In this document: in pieces, positions 34,078 through 41,311 of the stretch
Numbering within the stretch: position 1 is the stretch's first letter
How the letters are laid out: each line of letters begins with the position of its first letter
NCBI RefSeq assembly: GCF_000971055.1
Contig: NZ_LARW01000050.1
Span: 1 to 41,311 of the forward strand
Direction: 5' to 3'
DNA: 41,311 nt
Source of the DNA: Sphingomonas sp. SRS2
Lineage (GTDB): Bacteria; Pseudomonadota; Alphaproteobacteria; Sphingomonadales; Sphingomonadaceae
Translations under genes and position numbers: made by a program
Notes under the pieces: model-generated
Database searches by the model: none
Seen by the model: the letters and a program-made list of their open reading frames with translations, nothing else
What the model was told of the DNA's origin: nothing

Positions 34078-34701
34078 GTGACCGGGCGTTTCATCACGCT
34101 GGAGGGCGGGGAAGGGGTCGGCAAGTCGACTCAGTCCCGGGCACTGGCGGCCGCCTTGCGCGCGCGTGGGATAGACCTGATCGAAACCCGCGAGCCGGGC
34201 GGCAGCGAGGGCGCCGAGGCGATCCGCAAGCTGCTCCTCGAAGGCGATGGCGACCGCTGGAGCGCGCGCGCCGAGGCCCTTCTGTTCGCCGCGGCGCGGG
34301 CCGATCATATCGAGAAAACCATCCGGCCCGCGATCGAGGCGGGGGCATGGGTGATCTGCGACCGCTTCATCGACAGTTCGGTCGCCTATCAGGGTGGCGC
34401 GGGTGGTCTCGGCGTCGATATGATCCGGGCGCTGCACGATCTCGGCAGTGGCGGCTACCTGCCCGATCGCACATTGTTGCTGGCGCTTCCTTCCGGAGAG
34501 GCGGCGTCCCGCGCGGCGGTGCGCGACCGGTGCGGGGCCGACCGGATCGGTGGACGGGATGAGGCCTATCATGCCCGCGTGGCCGAAACATTCGAACGGC
34601 TTGCGGGCGAGTCCGATCGTTTCCGCAGGGTCGATGCACAAGGGACGCCCCAAGCCGTAACCGATCGGCTGCTCGCTGCCCTGGCAGACCTGCTGCCATG
34701 A
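34078..34701 (+). CDS. tmk: thymidylate kinase
   Basis: Phosphorylates dTMP to dTDP for DNA synthesis. 207 residues from GTG 34078. The P-loop is LEGGEGVGKSTQ (Gly13-Ser17). TREPGGSEGAEAIR and CDRFIDSSVAYQG follow. The stop overlaps the holB start in ATGA; tmk-holB is a conserved pair. Confidence 0.97.
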   Translation: MTGRFITLEGGEGVGKSTQSRALAAALRARGIDLIETREPGGSEGAEAIRKLLLEGDGDRWSARAEALLFAAARADHIEKTIRPAIEAGAWVICDRFIDSSVAYQGGAGGLGVDMIRALHDLGSGGYLPDRTLLLALPSGEAASRAAVRDRCGADRIGGRDEAYHARVAETFERLAGESDRFRRVDAQGTPQAVTDRLLAALADLLP

Positions 34702-35678
34702 GCCTGGTCGGCCATAACAGCCAGATCGCGGCCTTTCGCGAAGCGGCCGACAGCGGGCGGCTTCATCACGCCTGGCTGCTCACCGGGCCAGAGGGCGTCG
34801 GCAAGGCGAGCTTCGCGCTGGCGGCCGCGACCCGGTTGCTTGCCGACGCGGCGGGGCCGCGCGTGCATCTGCCGGGACTGGAGACGCCCGGGGACCATGC
34901 GGTGGTCAATTATATCCGCGCCGGCAGCCATCCCGACCTGCGCATCCTGGCCCGACTGACCAAGGACAAGTCCGAGGATCTGGCGCGATCGATCAGCATC
35001 GATCAGGTCCGCTCGCTCCAGAGTCTGTTCGCGACGACGCCCAGCCTGTCGCCACGCCGCGTAGTGATCATCGATGCGATTGACGATCTCGAACGCCCGG
35101 CCGCGAATGCCTTGCTCAAGAATCTCGAGGAACCGCCCGCCGGCACGATCTTCTTCCTGATCAGCCACGCGCCGGGCCGGCTCCTGCCGACGATCCGTTC
35201 CCGCTGCCGCCTGCTGCGCTTCGCTGGGCTCGACGATGGGCAGATGCTGCTAGCACTCCAGCGGCTCCTGCCCGATGAGCCGCGTGACGAGATCGAGGCG
35301 CTGGTCGGCGTCGGCCGGGGTTCTCCGGGGCGCTCGCTCGGTTTCGCGGGCCTCGATATCGCGGCACTGGACCAGGCGATCGATCGGCTGGTGGGGGAGG
35401 GCGACCCGACCAATGCGGTGCGCGCCGCACTGGCCAAGCAACTGAGCACCAAGGCGTCGCAGGCGCGCTACGAGGCCTATCTGGAGCGCGTCCCCGCCCG
35501 GATCGCCGCCGAGGCGCGGCGGCGCGAGGGGCCGGCGCTGGCGAAGGCGGTGGCGCTATGGGAGGAGGCGCGCCGCGTCAGCGAAAGCGCCGTACATCTG
35601 TCGCTCGATCAGCCGACGACCGTATTCGAACTCGCCACCATGCTGGCGAAGCTCGCCCCCACGGGAAGCGCCCGATAG
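34698..35678 (+). CDS. holB: DNA polymerase III subunit delta'
   Basis: Clamp-loader subunit of the replicative polymerase. 326 residues starting MSLVGHNSQIAAFREAADS. It has the degenerate Walker A LLTGPEGVGKASFA, VVIIDAIDDLERPAANALLK and LISHAPGRLLPTIRSRCR with the SRC motif. No zinc-binding Cys cluster is evident, consistent with many alphaproteobacterial delta' subunits. Confidence 0.94.
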   Translation: MSLVGHNSQIAAFREAADSGRLHHAWLLTGPEGVGKASFALAAATRLLADAAGPRVHLPGLETPGDHAVVNYIRAGSHPDLRILARLTKDKSEDLARSISIDQVRSLQSLFATTPSLSPRRVVIIDAIDDLERPAANALLKNLEEPPAGTIFFLISHAPGRLLPTIRSRCRLLRFAGLDDGQMLLALQRLLPDEPRDEIEALVGVGRGSPGRSLGFAGLDIAALDQAIDRLVGEGDPTNAVRAALAKQLSTKASQARYEAYLERVPARIAAEARRREGPALAKAVALWEEARRVSESAVHLSLDQPTTVFELATMLAKLAPTGSAR

Positions 35679-35750
35679 GGCTCGTCTACCTGATTTTAAC
35701 CATATCTGCGCGATGGTCCGGTTTCTTTGCAGCTGCCGGGACCTCCTCTC

Positions 35751-37766
35751 GTGTCGATCCAGAATATTCCCGAGCAGATCAACCGGATCGTTACGGCCTT
35801 CTCGGAGGGACGCTTTGACGAGACGATCGCGCTGATCGAACCGCTGCTCGCGATCATCGGCAATGAAGCGGCGCTCTATAATATCGCGGGCGCGGCCTAT
35901 GCCGGGGCAGGCAGGCTGGATGCGGCCATCGCCCATTATGATCGCGCCATCGCGCTGCAGCCGGCATGCGCCGACGCGCATTCGAACCGGGGCATCGCCC
36001 TGCGCGAACAAGGCAGGCTCGACGAGGCCCTGCTGAGCTACGATCTGGCGATCCGCCACCAACCGCAATTTCCTTCGGCCTTCTACAATCGCGGCAACCT
36101 GCTTCAGCAGATGCGTCGGTTCGATGAGGCGCTCGGCAGCTTCGCACAGGCCATCATCCAGAAGCCAGACTATGCCGAAGCGCATATCAACAGCGGCAAT
36201 ATCCTGCAGGAGAGCGGCCGACTTCAGGAGGCCGTCACACAATTCAGCCATGCGATCACGCTGAGACCCGATCTGGCGGCCGCCCATGTCAATCGCGGTA
36301 ACGCGCTGCACGAGTTGAAGCAGCTCGATAGGGCGGTTGCCGATTATCGCACGGCCATCACGCTCGATCCGCACAGCGACGATGTCCGCGCACGACTGTC
36401 GTTCCTGAAGGCGCATATGTGCGACTGGAGCGAAGAAGCCGACCCGATCGACATCGCCGCGCTGGGTGTTCACCGCGACGCGGTCACGCCGTTCAACATG
36501 CTGTCGCTCGACGATGACCCGGCCCGCAACCTGATGCGTTCGGTGAAGTGGGCGGAGCATCGCTATCCGGCGAGGCTGTCCGTACCCGCGCATGCCCGTC
36601 GCCGCCCGGAGCGGTTGCGGATCGGCTATTTCTCGGCCGACTTCCAGAGCCACGCGACAATGTGGCTGATGGGCTCACTGCTCGAGGCGCATGATCGCGA
36701 GCGGTTCGAGGTCCACGCATTCTCCTACGGCCCCGACAGTCATGACGTCATGCGCAAGCGTGTCATCGATACCTCCGACGCCTTCCACGATGTCCGCATG
36801 CTGGGCGACGCGGCGGTGGCGGAACGCGCGCGCGGCCTGGGCATCGACATCGCCGTTGATCTGAAAGGCTATACCCAGAACAGCCGGCTCGGCATCTTCG
36901 CGCATGGAGCCGCACCGATCCAGATGAGCTATCTGGGCTATCCGGGATCGAGCGGCGCCGGCTTCTTCGACTATGCCATCGCCGATTCCGTGGTCATTCC
37001 CGCCGAAAAGCGGCCGTTCTACAGCGAGAAAATCCTCGCCCTGCCGCACAGCTATCAAGTGAACGACGACCAGCGGCCGATCGCGGACGATGTGCCGTCG
37101 CGCGAAGCGTCCGGCCTTCCCCGCGAGGGGTTTGTATTCTGCTGCTTCAACAACAGCTTCAAGATCACGCCGGATGCGTTCGGCTGCTGGATGCGGTTGC
37201 TCGGCCAGGTCGAGGGCAGCGTCTTGTGGCTGCTTCGCGACAATGACTGGGCGAAGGCCAATCTGCGGGCCGAGGCCGAACGGCATGGAATCGCCGCCGA
37301 CCGGATCACCTTCGCCGACCGGATGCCGATGGCGGCCCATCTCGCCCGCCACGCGCATGCCGACCTGTTTCTCGATACCTTCGCCTATAACGCCCACACC
37401 ACCGCCAGCGATGCCCTATGGGCCGGAATCCCGCTCGTAACGAAGCTGGGGCAGGGATTCGCCGCCCGGGTCGGCGCGAGCCTGCTTCAGGCGATCGGCC
37501 TGCCCGAACTGATCACCCGCGATATCCAGGCCTATGAGCAGCTCGCGCTCGACCTGGCAAAATCGCCGGAGCGCATCGCCACATTGAAGGCGAATATTTC
37601 CGCCAGGCGGCTCACATCGCCGCTGTTCGACACGCGGCGTTTCGCGCGCGACCTCGAACGCGGCTATGATCTGGCGTTCGATCGACAGGTTCGCGGGCTG
37701 GAACCCGACCATATCGATGTGCCGCCGGTCGCCGGATCCGATGCAATGGCGCGGATCGCCGCATAG
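35751..37766 (+). CDS. TPR-containing O-linked GlcNAc transferase-like protein (GT41)
   Basis: Predicted cytosolic glycosyltransferase of 671 residues from GTG 35751; a TTG at 35727 is possible and neither ribosome binding site is strong. About six tetratricopeptide repeats fill residues 1-215, with the YNRGNLLQQMRRFDEAL type of pattern. The C-terminal half (about 285-660) matches the SPINDLY/OGT catalytic region: RIGYFSADFQSHATMWL, DIAVDLKGYTQNSR, PIQMSYLGYPGSSG, CFNNSFKITPDAF and LDTFAYNAHTTASDALWAG. It probably uses a UDP-sugar to modify proteins or another acceptor. The acceptor is unknown, and the surrounding housekeeping genes give no clue. Confidence 0.88.
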   Translation: MSIQNIPEQINRIVTAFSEGRFDETIALIEPLLAIIGNEAALYNIAGAAYAGAGRLDAAIAHYDRAIALQPACADAHSNRGIALREQGRLDEALLSYDLAIRHQPQFPSAFYNRGNLLQQMRRFDEALGSFAQAIIQKPDYAEAHINSGNILQESGRLQEAVTQFSHAITLRPDLAAAHVNRGNALHELKQLDRAVADYRTAITLDPHSDDVRARLSFLKAHMCDWSEEADPIDIAALGVHRDAVTPFNMLSLDDDPARNLMRSVKWAEHRYPARLSVPAHARRRPERLRIGYFSADFQSHATMWLMGSLLEAHDRERFEVHAFSYGPDSHDVMRKRVIDTSDAFHDVRMLGDAAVAERARGLGIDIAVDLKGYTQNSRLGIFAHGAAPIQMSYLGYPGSSGAGFFDYAIADSVVIPAEKRPFYSEKILALPHSYQVNDDQRPIADDVPSREASGLPREGFVFCCFNNSFKITPDAFGCWMRLLGQVEGSVLWLLRDNDWAKANLRAEAERHGIAADRITFADRMPMAAHLARHAHADLFLDTFAYNAHTTASDALWAGIPLVTKLGQGFAARVGASLLQAIGLPELITRDIQAYEQLALDLAKSPERIATLKANISARRLTSPLFDTRRFARDLERGYDLAFDRQVRGLEPDHIDVPPVAGSDAMARIAA

Positions 37767-37840
37767 GCGGCTTTCGCCGAGATATCTCATACGCTTCCGG
37801 ACGTTGCGGTTTGGCTGGGGCCTCCCTATTGGCTGATCGC

Positions 37841-39400
37841 ATGTCCGAACCTTTCTATATCACCACCGCGATCAGCTATCCCAACGGACGCCCGCATATC
37901 GGCCACGCCTATGAGGCGATCGCGGCAGACGCGATCGCGCGTTTCCAGCGCTCGATGGGACGCGACGTTCGATTCCAGACCGGAACCGACGAACATGGCC
38001 TGAAGATGGCGCAGGCGGCCCGCAGCCGGAACATCACGCCGCGCGCGCTGGCGGATGAAATGTCGTCTTATTTCAGAGAGATGTGCGACACTCTTAATAT
38101 ATCTTATGATCGCTTCATTCGGACCAGCGACACCGATCATTATGCGGCCAGCCAGGCGCTCTGGCAGGCGATGGAAGCCAATGGCGATCTTTATCTCGAT
38201 CGCTACGAAGGCTGGTATTCGGTCCGCGACGAAGCCTTTTACGACGAGAAAGAACTGGTCGAGGGGGAAGGCGGCGTAAAATTATCGCCACAGGGCACGC
38301 CGGTCGAATGGACCAAGGAGGAAAGCTGGTTCTTCCGCCTGTCCAAATATCAGCAGCCGCTGCTCGACCTGTATCGCGACCAGCCCGACTTCATCCGGCC
38401 CGAAACGCGCAAGAACGAGATCGTCAGCTTCGTCTCCGGCGGCCTGAGCGACCTATCGATCTCGCGCACCAGCTTCGATTGGGGCGTGCCGGTGCCCGGC
38501 AGCCCCGGCCATGTGATGTATGTCTGGGTCGATGCGCTGACCAGCTATCTCACCGGAATCGGCTATCCCGATAAAAGCGCCGACCTCGGCACATATTGGC
38601 CCGCGAACATCCACCTAGTCGGCAAGGACATCGTCCGCTTCCACACCGTCTACTGGCCCGCTTTCCTGATGTCGGCGAAGGTCGCGTTGCCGAAGCAGAT
38701 ATTCGGCCATGGCTTCCTGCTCAACAAGGGCGAGAAGATGTCGAAGTCGGTCGGCAATGTCGTCGATCCGGCGGCGATGGCCGAACGCTATGGTGTCGAT
38801 CAGTTGCGCTATTTCCTGCTCCGCGAGGTCAGCTTCGGCCAGGACGGCAGCTATGGTCATGAGGCGATCGTCAACCGCTGCAATGCCGAATTGGCCAACA
38901 GCTTCGGCAATCTGGCGCAGCGCACGCTGTCGATGATCTTCAAGAATCTCGATGGCGAGTTGCCCGCGCTCGACCGCAATGAGGAGGATGCCGCGCTGGT
39001 CCGCGCCGTCGCCGCCGCCTGCCTCGACGAAACGCCGCGCGCTTTCGAGCAGCTGGCCTTTTCGGTGGGGATCGAAGCCTGGATGAAGGCGGTGTTCGCC
39101 TGCAATCAATATGTCGATGCCCAGGCGCCATGGGCGCTGCGCAAGAGCGACCCCGAACGGATGAAAACGGTGTTGGGCACGCTGTTTGCGGTAATCCGCG
39201 ACCTTGCCATCGCGATCCTGCCGATCATTCCGGACAGCGCCGGGAAACTGCTCGACCAGATGGGAATCGCGGCAGACAGGCGCGATTTCGCGGCCATCGA
39301 GGATCAGAGCTGGTATGACGCGCTGCGTCGCTCGGGCTATAAGGTTGGTCAGCCGGTGCCGCTATTTCCGCGCCTCGAGCTCGAAACCGCCGAGGACTGA
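37841..39400 (+). CDS. metG: methionyl-tRNA synthetase
   Basis: Charges tRNA-Met. 519 residues from ATG 37841 (MSEPFYITTAISYPNGRPHIGHAYE in essence). The HIGH motif is PHIGH (18-22) and the KMSKS motif is at 299-303. The anticodon-binding helical domain follows, with NQYVDAQAPWALRK. The zinc-knuckle Cys cluster and the C-terminal EMAP/tRNA-binding extension of the long E. coli form are absent, so it is the short class. It is coupled to tatD by a TGATG overlap. Confidence 0.96.
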   Translation: MSEPFYITTAISYPNGRPHIGHAYEAIAADAIARFQRSMGRDVRFQTGTDEHGLKMAQAARSRNITPRALADEMSSYFREMCDTLNISYDRFIRTSDTDHYAASQALWQAMEANGDLYLDRYEGWYSVRDEAFYDEKELVEGEGGVKLSPQGTPVEWTKEESWFFRLSKYQQPLLDLYRDQPDFIRPETRKNEIVSFVSGGLSDLSISRTSFDWGVPVPGSPGHVMYVWVDALTSYLTGIGYPDKSADLGTYWPANIHLVGKDIVRFHTVYWPAFLMSAKVALPKQIFGHGFLLNKGEKMSKSVGNVVDPAAMAERYGVDQLRYFLLREVSFGQDGSYGHEAIVNRCNAELANSFGNLAQRTLSMIFKNLDGELPALDRNEEDAALVRAVAAACLDETPRAFEQLAFSVGIEAWMKAVFACNQYVDAQAPWALRKSDPERMKTVLGTLFAVIRDLAIAILPIIPDSAGKLLDQMGIAADRRDFAAIEDQSWYDALRRSGYKVGQPVPLFPRLELETAED

Positions 39401-40176
39401 TGTTCGTCGATAGTCATTGCCACCTGAATTACGCGGGGCTGGCCGAGCGCCAGCAAGAGGTTCTCGATGCGGCCCGCGCCGCCGGCGTCTCGACGATGCT
39501 CAATATCTCGACCCGCGCGGCCGAATGGGATGCGGTGCTCGAAACCGCCGAGCGCGAGCCCGATGTCTGGGCAAGCGTTGGAATCCATCCGCATGACACC
39601 GATACCCATGAGGATATCGAGACCGCGCTGCTGATCGAAAAGGCGGCGCACCCGCGGATTATCGGCATCGGCGAGACCGGCCTCGACTTCTATTACGACA
39701 AGTCGGACCGTGACCGGCAGCGCGCGAGCTTCCGCCGGCATATCGCCGCCGCTCGCGAGACCGGCTTGCCGATCATCGTCCATACCCGCGAGGCCGAGGC
39801 GGATACGATCGCGATCATGAACGACGAGATGGGGAAGGGGGCCTTCACCGCCGTCATCCATTGCTTCACCGGCAGTTCCACGCTCGCGCGGGCGATGCTC
39901 GATCTCGGTTTTTCGATCTCGCTGTCGGGGATCGTCACCTTCAAGAACGCCGGCGACCTGCGCGAAACCGCGCATCTCATTCCCCGCGACCGGCTGCTGA
40001 TCGAAACCGACAGCCCGTTTCTCGCGCCGGTTCCGCATCGCGGCAAGCCGTGCGAGCCGGCCTTCGTCACCGATACGGCGCGCTTCCTGGCACAGGAACT
40101 CGATTGGGATATCGAAGATCTGGCGAGAGAAACGAGCGGTAACTTCTTCAATCTGTTCAGGAAAGCTCGCCCGTGA
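39400..40176 (+). CDS. TatD family metal-dependent hydrolase (YcfH type)
   Basis: TIM-barrel metalloenzyme, 258 residues. Metal ligands are His6 and His8 in DSHCHLNY, Glu in IGIGETGLDFYY, His in IVHTREA and IHCFTGS, and Asp in LIETDSPFLAP. Family members show 3'-5' DNase or D-aminoacyl-tRNA deacylase-like activity. Position directly after metG is conserved in many bacteria. The stop overlaps the next gene's GTG. Confidence 0.92.
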   Translation: MFVDSHCHLNYAGLAERQQEVLDAARAAGVSTMLNISTRAAEWDAVLETAEREPDVWASVGIHPHDTDTHEDIETALLIEKAAHPRIIGIGETGLDFYYDKSDRDRQRASFRRHIAAARETGLPIIVHTREAEADTIAIMNDEMGKGAFTAVIHCFTGSSTLARAMLDLGFSISLSGIVTFKNAGDLRETAHLIPRDRLLIETDSPFLAPVPHRGKPCEPAFVTDTARFLAQELDWDIEDLARETSGNFFNLFRKARP

Positions 40177-40937
40177 AACTCCGCATCCTGGGATGCGGCA
40201 CCTCATCGGGCGTGCCGCGGATCGGCAATGACTGGGGCGATTGCGACCCCGCCGAACCGCGCAACCGACGGACACGCGCTTCGATCGTCGTCGAAAGTGA
40301 GGCGACGCGGCTGCTCGTCGATACCTCGCCAGACATGCGCCAGCAGTTGCTCGACGCCGACCTGATCGACATCGACGCGATATTATGGACGCACGATCAC
40401 GCCGACCATTGCCACGGCATCGATGACGTCCGCCAGATTTTCCACGCGCGCCGCGCGCCGGTGCCCGGCTATGGCTTTGCCGAGGCGATGGATCAGCTCA
40501 AGGTCCGCTTCGCCTACGCCTTTTTCGGCCGCGACGGCTATCCGCCGACCATCGAGGCGCATTCGCTGCAGACCGACATGGAGATTGGCGGGATCCGCGT
40601 GCGCAGCGTCGCGCAACCGCATGGCAGTATTTTCAGCGCAGGATTTCGCTTCGATCGCGATGGCCAATCGATCGGATATTCCACCGATTTTCATATATTT
40701 ACCGATCAGATGTTGGACCTGTTCACCGGCGTCGACCTGTGGGTGGTCGACGCCCTGCGCGTGAAACCGCATCCGACCCATGCACATCTTGGCCTGACCA
40801 TCGATGCAATAGCCCAGTGCCGGCCGGGGCGTGCTATCCTGACCCATATGGACCAGTCGATGGACTATGCCGCGCTGCGCGCGATGCTGCCGGATGGTAT
40901 CGAGCCCGGTTATGACGGCATGGAGGTCGCCTTATGA
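40173..40937 (+). CDS. MBL-fold metallohydrolase (PhnP-like)
   Basis: Metallo-beta-lactamase-fold phosphodiesterase-like protein, 254 residues from GTG 40173. It has LGCGTSSGVPRIG at the N terminus, the metal motif WTHDHADHCHGID (His74, His76, Asp78, His79), and a distal Asp and His in GYSTDFH and ILTHMDQSMDY. Conserved Cys residues near the start (GDCDP) resemble PhnP. It likely hydrolyses a cyclic phosphodiester. It commonly follows tatD and holB/metG in alphaproteobacteria. The stop overlaps a 58-codon gene. Confidence 0.9.
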   Translation: MKLRILGCGTSSGVPRIGNDWGDCDPAEPRNRRTRASIVVESEATRLLVDTSPDMRQQLLDADLIDIDAILWTHDHADHCHGIDDVRQIFHARRAPVPGYGFAEAMDQLKVRFAYAFFGRDGYPPTIEAHSLQTDMEIGGIRVRSVAQPHGSIFSAGFRFDRDGQSIGYSTDFHIFTDQMLDLFTGVDLWVVDALRVKPHPTHAHLGLTIDAIAQCRPGRAILTHMDQSMDYAALRAMLPDGIEPGYDGMEVAL

Positions 40938-41110
40938 GCGGGGATCAGATCGTAGGCGTTATCGCGATCATGGGCATGCTTCTGCTCGTGATACCGCGCT
41001 TGACCAACAGGCAGACGCCAGGACCGAAGATGCTCCGCATGGTCTTGCTGTGGCTGCTGATCATTGCGGTGATAGCCGGCGTGGTGATCATGATGAAACC
41101 GGGCGGTTGA
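40934..41110 (+). CDS. 58-residue two-helix membrane protein
   Basis: A short gene beginning MSGDQIVGVIAIMGMLLLVI with two hydrophobic helices (about 5-20 and 35-54) joined by a basic, Pro-containing loop (PRLTNRQTPGPK). Its ATG overlaps the stop of the MBL-fold gene (ATGA), so it is probably translated as the last member of the metG-tatD-MBL operon. The function is not recognised. Confidence 0.65.
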   Translation: MSGDQIVGVIAIMGMLLLVIPRLTNRQTPGPKMLRMVLLWLLIIAVIAGVVIMMKPGG

Positions 41111-41170
41111 AGGTAGAAGCGCCGGTTAAGCTGTTGACGGGGCTGGAAGAATGTAAGTTTCTACATCGGC

Positions 41171-41198
41171 GTTTAACATAATGAATATTATCGGACTC
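41171..41198 (-). other. dif-like XerC/XerD recombination site
   Basis: Read on the minus strand, the 28-mer has an 11-base right arm TTATGTTAAAC that matches the E. coli XerD arm TTATGTTAAAT at 10 of 11 positions. A 6-bp centre TATTCA follows, then a left arm ending CGATAA that keeps the inner ATAA of the XerC arm but diverges outside. Spacing (11-6-11) is right. This is what a chromosomal dif site or a dif-integrated element end should look like. It is a motif match only. Confidence 0.55.
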
Positions 41199-41278
41199 AA
41201 CGATTGTAAGCGGGCGGATTCTAGACCGAAGTGCGAAAACTCGCCCTATTCGCGGGTTTCAACCCGTGAGGATCGCAC

Positions 41279-41311
41279 ATGCGCTGCTACACCCACTTGG
41301 ATCTCAATGAC
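41279..41311 (+). CDS. 5' end of a probable transposase gene (cut by window end)
   Basis: Only eleven codons are visible, MRCYTHLDLND. A TGAGGA ribosome binding site lies at 41267-41272, and a small CGGGTT/AACCCG hairpin precedes it. The beginning resembles IS30-type transposases (Y-x-x-L-x-x-x-x-R), with a putative element end between the dif-like site and this start. The sequence is too short to be sure. Confidence 0.35.
   Translation, partial: MRCYTHLDLND

Noticed and set aside
35556-36653. 365-codon minus-strand frame opposite holB and the TPR region
   Set aside because: It spans two plus-strand genes, and its repetitive pattern mirrors the TPR codons.

Overview
The window looks like a chromosomal segment of a GC-rich alphaproteobacterium, most likely a sphingomonad (Sphingomonadaceae). 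The main evidence is the envelope and translation cluster rpsB-tsf-pyrH-frr-uppS-cdsA-dxr-rseP-bamA-skp-fabZ, in which fabZ follows skp directly. The lpxD, lpxA and lpxB genes that usually flank fabZ are absent, as expected for bacteria that use glycosphingolipids instead of lipopolysaccharide. No 16S rRNA gene is present, so the genus is not assigned.

Layout. 1-5000: a compact type II-C CRISPR-Cas locus. It has a five-repeat array (257-556) and, on the minus strand, cas2, cas1 and cas9. A tracrRNA gene with a clear terminator (about 4905-4995) is transcribed divergently from cas9. 5373-11377: an MHS-type MFS transporter, a KefB/C-like antiporter, an FAD monooxygenase-like protein and isocitrate dehydrogenase. 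11534-11655: two long intergenic palindromes. 11666-13382: psd-pssA for phosphatidylethanolamine synthesis, plus a small opposing membrane protein. 13616-24936: the translation/isoprenoid/outer-membrane assembly cluster, then rpmE. 25006-28595: a VanZ-like protein, a secreted GH16 glycanase with RTX repeats, ridA and tRNA-Ser(TGA). 28596-30875: a lower-GC accessory patch with an orphan four-helix membrane protein and a frameshifted serine-recombinase remnant. 30876-41110: a peptidoglycan/replication/translation run (mltB-like, rlpA, D,D-carboxypeptidase, tmk, holB, TPR-GT41 glycosyltransferase, metG, tatD, an MBL-fold hydrolase and a 58-residue membrane protein). 41111-41311: a dif-like Xer site and the first codons of a probable transposase.

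The most unusual feature is Cas9. It is in frame from start to stop and keeps its RuvC-I, bridge helix, RuvC-II, RuvC-III catalytic motif and C-terminal PAM-interacting region. It lacks roughly 95 residues spanning the second half of HNH (including the catalytic Asn), the HNH-RuvC linker and the beginning of RuvC-III. Cas1, Cas2, the array and the tracrRNA look intact. The system may therefore retain RNA-guided DNA binding and perhaps spacer acquisition, with cleavage lost or reduced to nicking. It could be a recent casualty, a sequence artefact or a natural regulatory or nickase-like Cas9; the sequence alone does not decide.

Function calls come from motif recognition in the translated sequence and from gene order. 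No database search was run.
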